Shown: positions 43,239 through 52,995, numbered from the stretch's first letter. The stretch is DNA of 64,000 bases from HGM11501 sp045123995 (GCA_045123995.1 JBGVKY010000026.1:124001-188000), one strand, 5' to 3'. The notes: a model not told the origin generated them from the sequence alone. Program-made: numbers and translations.

Positions 43239-44051
43239 TTAATCCATAGAAGCATCGGTGTTTTCTTCAAAAATACCTGCTCCGATTTCTTCAGATTCAT
43301 TTCCTCCGTTTTCGGTATTTCCGGAAGAATTATTACCTGAGTTTCCTCCGCCTCCGCCTCCGGCAGAACCGCCACCACCGCCGGTTACTTTTTCATCTTC
43401 AGCGTCGGGAGTATCTGTCATCTGTCCGCCCATGCCGGAAGAAGCACCGACAAGTACGCCGAGGTTTTTAAGATTGTACATAATCTGCGCAAACTCCGCT
43501 CTTGTAATGTTATTTGTGGGATTTATTTTATCGCCGGAACCCTTTATATAATTATTCTTAACCATGGCTGCTGTTGCACCTTTTGCCCATGTAGCGATAT
43601 TGTCTTTATCAGCAAATTCCGAAAGGTTAGAAGCGTCCTCATCTTTAAGGTTCAACGCTCTTCCCAATACAACAAAAACCTCCTGTCTTGTTATATTGTT
43701 TTCTGGATTTAATTTCATAGAGTCATCACCCTTGAAAAGCCCCTTTGCGCAGGCTTTCTGCATATATTCATGATACCAGGCATCCTCAGCTACATCCTTG
43801 TACATGGAAATATCTGCCTTTTGGGTAAGATTATAGGCTCTCACCAGAATGGTAGCCATCTCAGCTCTTGTTAAGTTATTGCCGGGCTTAATCATACCGC
43901 CCGAACCTGTAAGAAGACCGGTTTCAACCGCTGAATTAAGTGCTGCATATGACCAGTGGCTCTTATCGGGCATATCTGAAAAAGACGCCGCGGAAGCCAT
44001 TGATAACAATACGGTTATAACAACCATGCATGCCAAAAATTTTTTAAACAT
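43239..44051 (-). CDS. S-layer homology (SLH) domain protein with Gly/Asn-rich tail
   Basis: This 270-residue secreted protein has a signal peptide (about residues 1-22) and three SLH repeats (about 23-80, 85-140, 145-200) that bind pyruvylated secondary cell-wall polymers. The repeats show the usual RAEMATIL, RQEVFVVL and RAEFAQIM segments. The C-terminal 65 residues are low-complexity, rich in Gly, Asn and Ser, and end in an acidic stretch. It has no enzymatic domain and may serve as a wall-bound structural or display protein. AAGGAG precedes the ATG. Confidence 0.88.
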   Translation of the reverse strand: MFKKFLACMVVITVLLSMASAASFSDMPDKSHWSYAALNSAVETGLLTGSGGMIKPGNNLTRAEMATILVRAYNLTQKADISMYKDVAEDAWYHEYMQKACAKGLFKGDDSMKLNPENNITRQEVFVVLGRALNLKDEDASNLSEFADKDNIATWAKGATAAMVKNNYIKGSGDKINPTNNITRAEFAQIMYNLKNLGVLVGASSGMGGQMTDTPDAEDEKVTGGGGGSAGGGGGGNSGNNSSGNTENGGNESEEIGAGIFEENTDASMD

Positions 44052-44070
44052 ATAATCACTCCTTAAATAA

Positions 44071-44099
44071 ATTATACTTAAAGAAATTTAATAAGTCAA
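44071..44099 (-). promoter_or_regulatory. Sigma-A type promoter of the 270-residue SLH gene
   Basis: On the minus strand TTGACT and TATAAT are separated by 17 bp, about 20 bp upstream of the ATG. Confidence 0.8.
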
Positions 44100-44104
44100 G
44101 CTAA

Positions 44105-45667
44105 TTATTTCCCTAAAGTAATAAGTATCCCTTCTGCTATTCCCTCTGCCAGGGCGTAAAGAAAATCTATGTCCATCAGATTTTCAAGTTCTTCCTTATT
44201 TGTAAGGCATCCGCATTCAACAATTACCGCAGGCATAACGGTGTTTTTTATAACCGCCATGTTTGTTCCGTCACGAAGACCTTTATCCTCGGTTTTTGCA
44301 GATTTTGTCATTTCCCTTAAAATATTCGAAGCCAGTTTCTTCCCTCCACTGCTGTCAAGACTGTATAACACCATAGATCCTTTATATTCAGGGTTCGGAA
44401 TACTGTTGTTATGTATAGAGACAAAAAGCTCGGCGTTTTGTTTATTTGCCATTTCTGCCCTTTCCAAAAGGCCTATATAAGTATCATCTTTTCTGGTAAG
44501 AACAGTTTTTACCCCTTGAGTATTTAGGATTTCATAAACCATTAGAGTTATGGTCATGTTCATATCCTTTTCGTTGGCTAAAATTGTTTCTCCGTCCTCA
44601 TCAAAACCTAAAGTCCCCGGGTCTTTTCCTCCGTGACCTGCATCTAAAACCACAATTCCGCTGTCAACTATAATTTCTTCCTCTGTTTTTTCTTTAACAG
44701 TAAATTCCACAGTGTTATCGTTTATTATGTAGTCAGCATCTTTTTTCATCGTAACTTCGATACTGTTTCCTGAAACTGTCACCTGACTTATCAGTTCATC
44801 CCCTATTTTAACAATCTCATCCTCAAACTTCTTATCTGTTAAAAAAGTTATTTTCTGCCCTTTGCGGGAAGAAAATCTCACCCTTGTCTGAAAGATCATT
44901 TTATATTCCTTCATCCCTATATAGTCAAATGCCTTTTTATCTTTGAATACCCGAAGCTCAGTAGAGCCTTCGTTATCGAAAATGAAATACCCGGGGATTG
45001 AACTGCTTTCTGCCACCAGTCTAACAAATCCCTCGTGTTCCCCATATCTTATCTTAGAAACTGCTTTACCGTCAAAGCTCTTATTCAAAACTGTCAAGGT
45101 TGCATTCTGAATATCAATTACCATTCTGTCAGGATCTTTAAGGGTCATGGTTTTAACTGTAGTTTTACCAGAGGAGGTCATTACAAGGCTATCATATTCC
45201 CCTTTGGCCGTAAATTCCACACCATCTATTATAATAGGCGGGATTTTTTCTTCAGTTTCTATTAAAACCATCCTTTCATCCCCGTTCCATGATACCTTTG
45301 CCCCGATGGATTCACCCACAAATCTTAAGGGAATCAAGGTTCTGTCGTTTAATATCACGCTTGGGGAGTCCAAAATAACCTCTTTTCCATTTATCTTTGC
45401 TTTTTTTTCATCAATAACCATTTCTATGGTTATATCACCGTAATTAATTCCAACCTTTCGCTTATTTCCGTCCCAGGAAACTTTTGCTCCCATTCCTTCA
45501 AATACCGCCCTTGCAGGAATCATGGTTCTGTCATTTATGATAACAGGAGCAGGATTACAGGCTATTTTTTCTCCGTTAAGATAGAGAGAAATTTCTTTTT
45601 CGGCAAAAACAGATATATTTTGAAAAATCATGATTATTGATAGTAAGACAAGTAAAAATCTTTTCAT
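44105..45667 (-). CDS. N-acetylmuramoyl-L-alanine amidase with stalk and AMIN domains
   Basis: This 520-residue secreted enzyme cuts the bond between muramic acid and the stem peptide. In order it has a signal peptide (1-22), a copper-amine-oxidase N-like stalk domain with the NDRTMIPARAVFEGMGAKV and NDRTLIPLRFVGE repeats (about 25-140), an AMIN-like beta domain (about 150-320) and the amidase_3 catalytic domain from about 335. Zinc ligands are visible in LDAGHGGKDPG, a Glu after MNMTITLM and SIHNNS, with VECGCLTN near the end. I start at the ATG at 45667 behind GGAAGAAG. It is flanked by its own promoter. Confidence 0.92.
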   Translation of the reverse strand: MKRFLLVLLSIIMIFQNISVFAEKEISLYLNGEKIACNPAPVIINDRTMIPARAVFEGMGAKVSWDGNKRKVGINYGDITIEMVIDEKKAKINGKEVILDSPSVILNDRTLIPLRFVGESIGAKVSWNGDERMVLIETEEKIPPIIIDGVEFTAKGEYDSLVMTSSGKTTVKTMTLKDPDRMVIDIQNATLTVLNKSFDGKAVSKIRYGEHEGFVRLVAESSSIPGYFIFDNEGSTELRVFKDKKAFDYIGMKEYKMIFQTRVRFSSRKGQKITFLTDKKFEDEIVKIGDELISQVTVSGNSIEVTMKKDADYIINDNTVEFTVKEKTEEEIIVDSGIVVLDAGHGGKDPGTLGFDEDGETILANEKDMNMTITLMVYEILNTQGVKTVLTRKDDTYIGLLERAEMANKQNAELFVSIHNNSIPNPEYKGSMVLYSLDSSGGKKLASNILREMTKSAKTEDKGLRDGTNMAVIKNTVMPAVIVECGCLTNKEELENLMDIDFLYALAEGIAEGILITLGK

Positions 45668-45702
45668 GTTTTCTTCTTCCAATTCTTAATTTTATTATTT
45701 TA

Positions 45703-45731
45703 ATTATACTATTTTTTTGTCGAATTGTCAA
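45703..45731 (-). promoter_or_regulatory. Sigma-A type promoter of the amidase gene
   Basis: On the minus strand TTGACA and TATAAT are separated by 17 bp, about 36 bp upstream of the ATG. Confidence 0.85.
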
Positions 45732-45754
45732 CGCGTGAGGATATCCATTTATTG

Positions 45755-45784
45755 TGAATAATTTGTAAAATTTTTCCCATAATA
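45755..45784 (+). promoter_or_regulatory. Candidate forespore (sigma-G/F type) promoter of the DUF421-DUF4363 operon
   Basis: TGAATA and CATAATA are separated by 17 bp and lie 15 bp upstream of the start codon. This fits the sigma-G type consensus (-35 TGAATA-like, -10 CATAxTA). No sigma-A promoter with acceptable spacing is visible in this gap. Confidence 0.55.
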
Positions 45785-45798
45785 AAAAGGGTGATTAA

Positions 45799-46473
45799 AT
45801 GATAACTCTTTTTATTAGAACGATAATTTTATACTTTTCCATGATTTTCGCCATGAGACTCATGGGCAAAAAGCAAGTCGGAGAGCTTCAGCCCAGCGAA
45901 CTTGTTGTATCAATCGCCATATCGGACCTGGCTTCAATCCCCATGCAGGATATGAATCAACCACTTTTAAGCGGTCTCATACCCATTATTACACTTATGA
46001 GCCTCGAGGTGTTCCTTTCATTTATAGCATTAAAAAGCCGCAAATTAAGAAACACTTTAACCGGAAAACCCTGTATCTTAATAAGCCACGGTGTAATTAA
46101 AGAAAAAGAGCTTGAAAAGATGAGATATAACCTTTCAGATTTAACTGAAGAATTGAGAACTGCAGGATATCCGGATGTCAGGGATATAGAATATGCAGTA
46201 CTTGAGACAACAGGCACCTTAAATATCATTCCTGTAGCCTCAAAGAGACCCGTTACCCCTGAAGATTTAAATCTTACTGTTCCTCCCTCTACCATAATGA
46301 TAACAGTTATTTCTGACGGAGAATTTTTAAAAGACAGCCTTAAAGGGACCGGGCATGACGAAAAATGGTTTATGGATAAAATAAAAAAATCAGGCATAAA
46401 AGATTTGAAAGACATATTTTACGCCGGTGTTTCCGGAAATGATGTTCACATTCAGAAAAGAGGCGAATCATGA
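45799..46473 (+). CDS. DUF421 family membrane protein (YetF-like)
   Basis: This 224-residue protein has three N-terminal transmembrane helices (about residues 1-80) followed by a DUF421 cytoplasmic or spore-facing domain with the GKPCILISHGVIKEKELEKMR and YAVLETTGTLNIIP signatures. DUF421 proteins such as YetF and 2Duf are known in spores of Bacilli, where they affect properties of the inner spore membrane. The promoter upstream fits a forespore sigma factor. AAGGGTGA precedes the ATG, and the following gene overlaps by 4 nt. Confidence 0.85.
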   Translation: MITLFIRTIILYFSMIFAMRLMGKKQVGELQPSELVVSIAISDLASIPMQDMNQPLLSGLIPIITLMSLEVFLSFIALKSRKLRNTLTGKPCILISHGVIKEKELEKMRYNLSDLTEELRTAGYPDVRDIEYAVLETTGTLNIIPVASKRPVTPEDLNLTVPPSTIMITVISDGEFLKDSLKGTGHDEKWFMDKIKKSGIKDLKDIFYAGVSGNDVHIQKRGES

Positions 46474-46856
46474 AAGGTTTTTTAACTGCATCTTTAATTT
46501 TCCTAATACTCCTCTCTTCTTTGTTCTTGTATAACAAATACATGACCGAAACCATGATTAGTCTGTCTGATTATGCAGCCACTATAGAAGAATCCATAAA
46601 TGAAGAAAATTTCAAAAAGGCCAATTTTATACTTGATTCTTTCGAAAAAAAGCTAAACGAAAAAGCCTATTTTTTATATTTTGTAACGGACAGAACCCTC
46701 CTTGATAACACCCTTACAGAATGTGCCCGGCTTAAAAGCTTTTTAAGCATTCCCGATAAAGCCGAATCTCTGGCTGCAGTTTCCGGAATCAATATCATGA
46801 TAAAGAAAACTCTAGAAAAATCCACAATTCCCCTTACGACAAAACAGTCTCAATGA
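46470..46856 (+). CDS. DUF4363 family protein
   Basis: This 128-residue protein has an N-terminal hydrophobic anchor (about residues 3-22) followed by a helical domain of the DUF4363 family, which is commonly encoded after DUF421 genes in Clostridia. Its function is unknown. It overlaps the DUF421 gene by an ATGA and its last codons form one arm of the terminator that follows. Confidence 0.8.
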   Translation: MKGFLTASLIFLILLSSLFLYNKYMTETMISLSDYAATIEESINEENFKKANFILDSFEKKLNEKAYFLYFVTDRTLLDNTLTECARLKSFLSIPDKAESLAAVSGINIMIKKTLEKSTIPLTTKQSQ

Positions 46857-46879
46857 CCCAAAGGTCATTGAGACTGTTT
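46842..46879. terminator. Bidirectional terminator between DUF4363 and the large SLH gene
   Basis: A 17-bp perfect stem (AAACAGTCTCAATGACC and complement) with a CAAA loop overlaps the DUF4363 stop codon and ends just before the SLH stop. Confidence 0.9.
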
Positions 46880-46880
46880 C

Positions 46881-49142
46881 TTATTTTATTTCAACTCTTA
46901 ATACACGAACTTTTCCCTCTTTACTGTCTGAATATATATGAATTATGTTAATTTTCCAAAGGCCGGATTTTATGTTTTCTTCCAGATCTCGTAAAGTTGT
47001 TATGTTCCATGTTCCTTCGCCTGTCTTTTTATATATTACGGATAAATTTTCATCCATGTTATAGGTTTCATCTTCTATTTTGATTCTTGTTTCCGTGTGA
47101 GTTCCCAAAGAAGATGCTCTCTTAAGAAGGAATAATGGTTTTATCGCCTTTATTTTGCCGTCTTTTATCATGGCCATGACCGCTTCGCCTTTTACAAAGC
47201 TCCAGCCGGCACTACCCCTGTAAACCGAAGTTCCTTCTGAACTTTTTAATTCGTAGGTATAGTTTGCTTCCTCGTCCATATCGGCTTTATTAAGTACTCC
47301 GTATGTATATCCATCATAGGTTAAGTCTTTAACATAGATAAATGCTATATCACCGAAATCATTTGCAAACTCCACGTGCAGCACATCTTCTGAATCCAAG
47401 GCTTTTAAGTTAAAATCCCTTAAGCTTATTTTTCTGACTATTGCTTCGTCATACTTTTCTCCATAAACCAATTCCAGTATGGTGTAGTTCTGCTGAAAAT
47501 CGTGGCCGCCTAAAGAGGGACCGCTTCTATCTATCTCTCCCGTAACAATGTTTTTCGGAGCAAGCTTCAAGGACACTCTTCCATCTTTTAAGTTACTTAT
47601 ATAAACAACATTTCCTGTATAGGTTACATTTATCGTGTCTTCGTATATTTTATCTGTCTTATATGTTACATAAGTTCCGTTTGCCAGCATAAGATCAGCA
47701 AAATATTCGAGCTTTCCCTTTGTATCTACTTCCTTTGATTCCTTAGAGTAGGTTTTAAGCACAACACCTACATCACCCAATGTGCGTCCGTTTATATCTA
47801 CTATATCAACTACATCTCCGTCTTTGCCGAACAAAAGAGTAACTCTGTCGTTTATTTTGAATGCAGTGTCTGAGTCTCCAAGCTTTTCCTTGGCCTTAAG
47901 ACCTAATTCCGAGTAAGTTATTCCGGAAATGACAACACTTGAGATATTATTCTTGGAGGGATTTGCTTTTTCGTAAATTCCGGTTTCTCTTTTAGTATAA
48001 ACATAAATTTTATTCGCCGCTTCATTATAATATACCACGTCAAATTTTTCTATATCAGAAAGCTTTGCCGCTTCACCGTTTACCGTTACGCCCGGATTTT
48101 TAACATCTCCAAAAAATTCATATACCTCATTATAATCCTTTGTTATTACAAAAGGTCCTTTTAATTTATTTTCCCCAACGTATATATAATCACTGTATAA
48201 CAAAACCTTACTTCCCTGGGTTAAAGCCTGATATACGTCCTTATACAAAGATTTATTACCTTTGTAATAAACTGTTATAGAGTCATTTATATCTAAAATT
48301 CCTTTTTCATTTGTAGAAAGCTTGCCGGGACCCGCCGAAATCAAAGTGAGTTCACTTACAGCGTCATCACTTTCGGTTATCATTACGATTTCATTATCAG
48401 AATTAACCTTGAGATTCACCTTCTTACCAAGGTATTCATCTTTATATACCTTTCCTTTTTTGAAAGTTCCACCCGAAGTCAATACATCTTCCTCTGAAAT
48501 TACAGAATTGAGCTCATTGGTTCCGTAAATTACTACATTATCAAGTTTTTTAAGCCCTGTCATGCTGTCTCCTCCGCCGTTTTTTGCGTAGAGTGAATTA
48601 TAAAGCATGTATGCTGCAACTTCTCTTGTTAAAAAATCATTTCTTCCGAAGGTCAGTCCGTCCGTAATCAAAAGTTCTTCCGCTTTATTTATATAGTCGC
48701 CAGGCCAGTTGGTACCTACCTGTGCTTCTGTATACCCTAAAGTTCTTAAAATAACAGTGATAGCCTGTGCATAAGTTATTTTTTCTTCCGCACCGAAGCT
48801 TCCGTCGGGATAGCCTGTTATAAGTCCAAGATTTGCAGCTTCGTTAATGTAACCTATTGCCCAATGTTCGCTTGCTGCATCGGTAAAGGTCTCCGTATTT
48901 TTAGTCAGAGCTTCCTCCTCTTTTCCTGACATCTTAACAACTATTTTTGCAAACTGTGCTCTTGTAAGAGGGTCTTTTGAACCAAATTCATACTCGCTGT
49001 AACCGGACAGAACTCCTGAGTTTACAAGGTAGCTTACAGCTTTTCCGTATCGGCTTTCTTCATCAACATCCAAAAATGACGAAAACGAAAAATTTGTCAT
49101 TAAAAGAATCAATGCCAAAGCCAGAATTAAAATTTTTTTCAT
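46881..49142 (-). CDS. Large S-layer homology domain protein
   Basis: This 753-residue secreted protein has a signal peptide (about 1-22) and three SLH repeats (about 25-80, 90-145 and 150-195), ending in a REVAAYMLYNSLYAKNG segment. The remaining 550 residues are beta-rich and repetitive, with many short Lys-Val-x-Asp and ITVYYKG-like strands, but match no domain I can name. Such a layout (N-terminal SLH anchor plus long unknown region) is common for clostridial wall proteins. It is transcribed after the exporter operon with a gap of about 20 nt, so it may share that transcript. Confidence 0.86.
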   Translation of the reverse strand: MKKILILALALILLMTNFSFSSFLDVDEESRYGKAVSYLVNSGVLSGYSEYEFGSKDPLTRAQFAKIVVKMSGKEEEALTKNTETFTDAASEHWAIGYINEAANLGLITGYPDGSFGAEEKITYAQAITVILRTLGYTEAQVGTNWPGDYINKAEELLITDGLTFGRNDFLTREVAAYMLYNSLYAKNGGGDSMTGLKKLDNVVIYGTNELNSVISEEDVLTSGGTFKKGKVYKDEYLGKKVNLKVNSDNEIVMITESDDAVSELTLISAGPGKLSTNEKGILDINDSITVYYKGNKSLYKDVYQALTQGSKVLLYSDYIYVGENKLKGPFVITKDYNEVYEFFGDVKNPGVTVNGEAAKLSDIEKFDVVYYNEAANKIYVYTKRETGIYEKANPSKNNISSVVISGITYSELGLKAKEKLGDSDTAFKINDRVTLLFGKDGDVVDIVDINGRTLGDVGVVLKTYSKESKEVDTKGKLEYFADLMLANGTYVTYKTDKIYEDTINVTYTGNVVYISNLKDGRVSLKLAPKNIVTGEIDRSGPSLGGHDFQQNYTILELVYGEKYDEAIVRKISLRDFNLKALDSEDVLHVEFANDFGDIAFIYVKDLTYDGYTYGVLNKADMDEEANYTYELKSSEGTSVYRGSAGWSFVKGEAVMAMIKDGKIKAIKPLFLLKRASSLGTHTETRIKIEDETYNMDENLSVIYKKTGEGTWNITTLRDLEENIKSGLWKINIIHIYSDSKEGKVRVLRVEIK

Positions 49143-49163
49143 TTCATGGTTTCTCCCTTCTTA

Positions 49164-50354
49164 TTATTCTGACCGAAGGGCATCAATAGGATTTAATTTA
49201 GATGCCTTTCTTGCAGGATTGAATCCGAAAAATAGCCCTACTGCCGAAGAGAATAAAAGTGCAATAATTATAATTCCTGCCGTAGGTTTTGCCGGTATCC
49301 CTATAAGGTTTCCTGCAACAGTAGCGACGATTATTCCAAAAATCACACCGATTACCCCTCCGCAAAAGCTGAGTGCCATGGCTTCAACAACAAACTGCAT
49401 AAGTATACTGCTTCTTTTGGCTCCTATAGCCTTTCTGATGCCTATTTCCCTTGTTCTTTCCGTTACAGATACAAGCATTATATTCATGATACCGATGCCC
49501 GCAACCAAAAGAGAAATTCCTGCAATACCAGCCAAAACTCCGGACATCATTCCCATCATTTCATCTAAAATATCAACAACTGTCTGTAGATTACTCACGG
49601 TATATCTGTTTTCATCTTTATATATGTCATACATGAATTCTTTTGCAACATTTATAACATCATTGATACAGTCTGTATTTACAGCATCCAGAGTGAAAGA
49701 AGACAATGCTCCAACACCCAATGTTTTTACCGCTGTAGTATAGGGTATATATGCTCTGTCATCAGAACCGTATTGTTCTACGTCTTCGGTTATTCTTTCC
49801 TGAATTCCCACAACCGTAAAAGGAAGCCCGTTTACCTTCAAAGTCTTCCCTATTGCATTTTCGCAACTTCCGAAATACTGGATTGCATTCCACTCGCCTA
49901 TAACAATAACTTTGGAGCTGTTTTCAAGGTCAAGGTCGTTGATTTTTCTGCCCAGTTGAGTATCCAAATCATTCAATATCCAGTAGTAATCATTAACACC
50001 TGTAACAGTAGTACTGCCGTTGTTCCCTCCATTTCTTAAAGTTGCAGAAGCCTGCGCTGTTGGGGTGAATCCTTTTATTATTTCGGAGTTTTCAAATACA
50101 AGCTCTTCTATATCTTCATAATCGAAGCTTCTTGTAGCGAAACGGCTTCTCGCTGAAACATTTACACTGGTTGTTCCCAACTGACTGAAGCTGTCTTCAA
50201 CCTCGGAAGAAACGCCTTCCACCAGGCTGACCAAAATAATTACAGCCCCTACTCCGATTATAATACCAAGCATGGTTAAAAAGCTTCTCATTTTATTCGA
50301 TATAATACTTCCCCATGCCATTTTTACTGATGATATAAAACCTGTCATTGGCAA
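49164..50354 (-). CDS. ABC transporter permease, MacB-like
   Basis: This 396-residue protein has one N-terminal helix, a large extracellular MacB_PCD domain (about residues 45-250) and three C-terminal FtsX-type helices, seen in VAGIGIMNIMLVSVTERTRE and PIDALRSE at the end. It is the MacB-type permease of a mechanotransmission exporter. It overlaps the end of its ATPase gene by 10 nt. With the upstream adaptor protein it forms a complete three-gene efflux set. Confidence 0.92.
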   Translation of the reverse strand: MPMTGFISSVKMAWGSIISNKMRSFLTMLGIIIGVGAVIILVSLVEGVSSEVEDSFSQLGTTSVNVSARSRFATRSFDYEDIEELVFENSEIIKGFTPTAQASATLRNGGNNGSTTVTGVNDYYWILNDLDTQLGRKINDLDLENSSKVIVIGEWNAIQYFGSCENAIGKTLKVNGLPFTVVGIQERITEDVEQYGSDDRAYIPYTTAVKTLGVGALSSFTLDAVNTDCINDVINVAKEFMYDIYKDENRYTVSNLQTVVDILDEMMGMMSGVLAGIAGISLLVAGIGIMNIMLVSVTERTREIGIRKAIGAKRSSILMQFVVEAMALSFCGGVIGVIFGIIVATVAGNLIGIPAKPTAGIIIIALLFSSAVGLFFGFNPARKASKLNPIDALRSE

Positions 50355-51040
50355 ATCACCTCTCCATCTGCTTCCTTGTCTTCAGTGATTTTCCCATCCT
50401 GGATTCTTATTATTCTCTCTGCTTTTTTAGCAACGTCGGAATCGTGTGTAATAAGGACAATGGTGTTTCCCTCGTTATGCAGTTTTTTAAGCATAATCAT
50501 AAGCTCTTCACCAGTTTTTGAGTCCAACGCTCCCGTAGGTTCGTCCGCCAGTATCAAAGGCGGATTACCTGCCAATGCCCTTGCAATAGAAACTCTTTGC
50601 TGCTGACCGCCTGAAAGCTCTTTAGGCATGTGTTTTGCTCTTTTTTCCATGCCAACCTTTCTTAAAGCTTCCATGGCAATTTTACGTCTTTCATTCAAGG
50701 GTACGCCTCTGTATAAAAGAGGTAATTCCACATTTTCAACAGCAGATATTTTCGGAAGAAGATTATATTGCTGAAATATAAATCCTATGGTTTTATTTCT
50801 GATGCTTGCCTGTCTGTCATCAGAAAGATGACTAACGTTTTCACCATTAAGAAAATATTCGCCGCTCGTGGGCGTATCCAGACACCCGATCATATTCATA
50901 AGAGTTGACTTTCCGCTTCCTGAAGGACCTATTATGGCCACGAATTCACGGGGTTTTATATGAAGAGTTATTCCGTCCAGGGCACGAACTTCGGTATCAC
51001 CCATTTTATATATTTTATATAAATCTTTTATAAGTATCAT
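50345..51040 (-). CDS. ABC transporter ATP-binding protein, MacB/LolD type
   Basis: This 231-residue ATPase has Walker A GPSGSGKST (about residue 38), the signature LSGGQQQRVSIARAL (about residue 142), Walker B LILADEPTGALD and the switch His in ITHDSD. The subfamily features (short length, TSGEYFLNGENV after Walker A) match the MacB/LolD/FtsE group. It powers the MacB-like permease encoded downstream. Confidence 0.94.
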   Translation of the reverse strand: MILIKDLYKIYKMGDTEVRALDGITLHIKPREFVAIIGPSGSGKSTLMNMIGCLDTPTSGEYFLNGENVSHLSDDRQASIRNKTIGFIFQQYNLLPKISAVENVELPLLYRGVPLNERRKIAMEALRKVGMEKRAKHMPKELSGGQQQRVSIARALAGNPPLILADEPTGALDSKTGEELMIMLKKLHNEGNTIVLITHDSDVAKKAERIIRIQDGKITEDKEADGEVICQ

Positions 51041-51055
51041 ATTTAAGCCCTCATC

Positions 51056-52852
51056 TCATGGGGTCATATTTCTGTTTGGCATACCGCCGCCCATCATACC
51101 GCCGCCCATCATGCCGGGCATACCGCTGCTCATCATTCCGCCGGAAAGTCCTGTACTCTCTCTTTGTCCCACAGGACTCTTTACGTTATTATTTTCTGCC
51201 AGATATATTTCATCTTCCAGATTTAATCCCGAAAGCACAGCCACAAACATTCCGTTTGAAGCACCCACTTCAACCTTTACAGCAGTAAAGCCCTCCGGGG
51301 TGATTTGATTGAGTCTTTCTTTTATAAAATCTTCTCTGTTACCTTTTTTATCAGCATCCGGTACGGTAAGATTATTTTTTTCTCCTCCTTTATTAGGCTC
51401 TGCATTTTCTTTCACCATACCTTTTACAAATACATATGACTCGTTATTTATGGTTGTAACTGCAGATACCGGAACGCAGAGGGCATTTTCATTCTTTTCA
51501 TAAACTATCTCTGCTGAGACATTCATGCCTGATCGAAGTGTTCCCTCCTCGTCATTCTGTCCGTAATCTGATACAACAACGGTTACATCATAATAAGAAA
51601 CTCCGTTTGATGATGTTCCTTCTGCTGCAACTGTTTCAACGATGCCTCTGAATCTCTTATTTTCTACCGCATCTGCCTTAACTATTACTTCCTGTCCCAC
51701 TTCTATTTTATCTACATCCGTTTCATCTGCAGAAAATATAAACTTCATAGCTGACATATCTGCAATTACCATAAGAGGTAAACCGGAATTACCGCCTCCT
51801 GAAATGGTGTCACCTTTTTTATAGTTTTTGGTGATAACCGTTCCGCTTATCGGCGCTTTAATACTGTATTTATCAAGATTTAATAATAATCTGTTATAGG
51901 AAATATCTGCCAGCGTCTTCTGTTCCAGAAAATCGGACGTATCAAGTCTTAGCAGTACATCTCCCTTTTTGACCTTTGCACCATTTTTAATGTTGGATGG
52001 GATTTGTATTACTTCTCCGGAAACCTGTGAAAGTATAATAGAAGGCTCTTTATATTCCAATGTTCCCGATGCAGGTGAATCTATATCCCCAAAAGCAGTA
52101 TGAATCGTAGCACTTACAGAGGTATCTGTAATAGTGAAGTTTTCTCCCTTAACGGTTATTTCCACGTCATAGTAAACTGCACCGCCTGAGAATCCTCCTG
52201 CTTCATAGCTTTTATATGTAACTTCTCCTTTCGTTGTATACATTGAGGGATAAAGATAAACTGTTGGTTCATCTCCCTCATTTATTTTAGAAAACTGGGC
52301 TGCATTAAAAGGAACAGTCGCAACTATTTCGTCATAATTATGAATGGTTCCGATTTTACTGTTGGCGCCTATTTTATCCTCGGCTTTCAAAGTAAAATCT
52401 GTTAAAATACCATCAGTTTCTGCCCTTATGGTGTATTTTTCAAGGGTTTTCTTATATTCGCTTTCATCCAGATACTGCTTGTTTTTTATTTTAGCTTCTG
52501 TTATTGAATTATCCTGTTCTTCGTGATCGATTACATAGATTACATCGTCTTCATTTACCAGATCTCCTTCTTCAAAAGGAGCTTCATTTATGTCCCCCGT
52601 CACCAAGGACACTATTTCATATCTGTCATAAGGCTCAAGTGTGCCGGATCCGGATACTGTAAGCTCAATTGTGCTTATCGTTGGTTTTCCGGTCATTATT
52701 TCTTTTTTCTCCGTTTCCTCATCCTTACTTAATAAGGAAATTGCAAAAACTGAGGCAAAAACCACCAACAAAGCCACCGAGACAATGATTACTATTTTCC
52801 TTGTTGTTTTATTTTTGAAGCATGAAAAAATGTTTTTAACTTTTTCTGTCAC
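51056..52852 (-). CDS. Membrane-fusion (HlyD/MacA-like) efflux adaptor
   Basis: This 598-residue adaptor has one N-terminal helix (about residues 17-40), then barrel-sandwich and beta-barrel domains with the paired lipoyl halves (APISGTVITKNYKKGD, VKADAVENKRFRGIVE), and a C-terminal beta-barrel. It ends in a 28-residue Met- and Gly-rich tail (MMGGGMMGGGM). I start at the GTG at 52852 because GGGGGAAA is well placed; 14 upstream codons lack homology. The Met-rich tail is like those of copper-handling proteins, but metal binding is not shown. It begins the exporter operon. Confidence 0.87.
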   Translation of the reverse strand: MTEKVKNIFSCFKNKTTRKIVIIVSVALLVVFASVFAISLLSKDEETEKKEIMTGKPTISTIELTVSGSGTLEPYDRYEIVSLVTGDINEAPFEEGDLVNEDDVIYVIDHEEQDNSITEAKIKNKQYLDESEYKKTLEKYTIRAETDGILTDFTLKAEDKIGANSKIGTIHNYDEIVATVPFNAAQFSKINEGDEPTVYLYPSMYTTKGEVTYKSYEAGGFSGGAVYYDVEITVKGENFTITDTSVSATIHTAFGDIDSPASGTLEYKEPSIILSQVSGEVIQIPSNIKNGAKVKKGDVLLRLDTSDFLEQKTLADISYNRLLLNLDKYSIKAPISGTVITKNYKKGDTISGGGNSGLPLMVIADMSAMKFIFSADETDVDKIEVGQEVIVKADAVENKRFRGIVETVAAEGTSSNGVSYYDVTVVVSDYGQNDEEGTLRSGMNVSAEIVYEKNENALCVPVSAVTTINNESYVFVKGMVKENAEPNKGGEKNNLTVPDADKKGNREDFIKERLNQITPEGFTAVKVEVGASNGMFVAVLSGLNLEDEIYLAENNNVKSPVGQRESTGLSGGMMSSGMPGMMGGGMMGGGMPNRNMTP

Positions 52853-52966
52853 AGAAATTTCCCCCTTATATACTTTACTAAGATATAATAACACTTTTTT
52901 GTATATTCCGGATTAGCAAAATGTAAACATTATGTAAAATATTGGCGTATTTTTTGATAAATACGA

Positions 52967-52992
52967 AAATAAGAGCGTTACCGCTCTTATTT
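52967..52992 (-). terminator. Terminator after pncB
   Basis: An 11-bp stem (AAATAAGAGCG and complement) with a four-base loop lies directly after the pncB stop, with a T-rich tail on the minus strand. Confidence 0.8.
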
Positions 52993-52995
52993 ATA

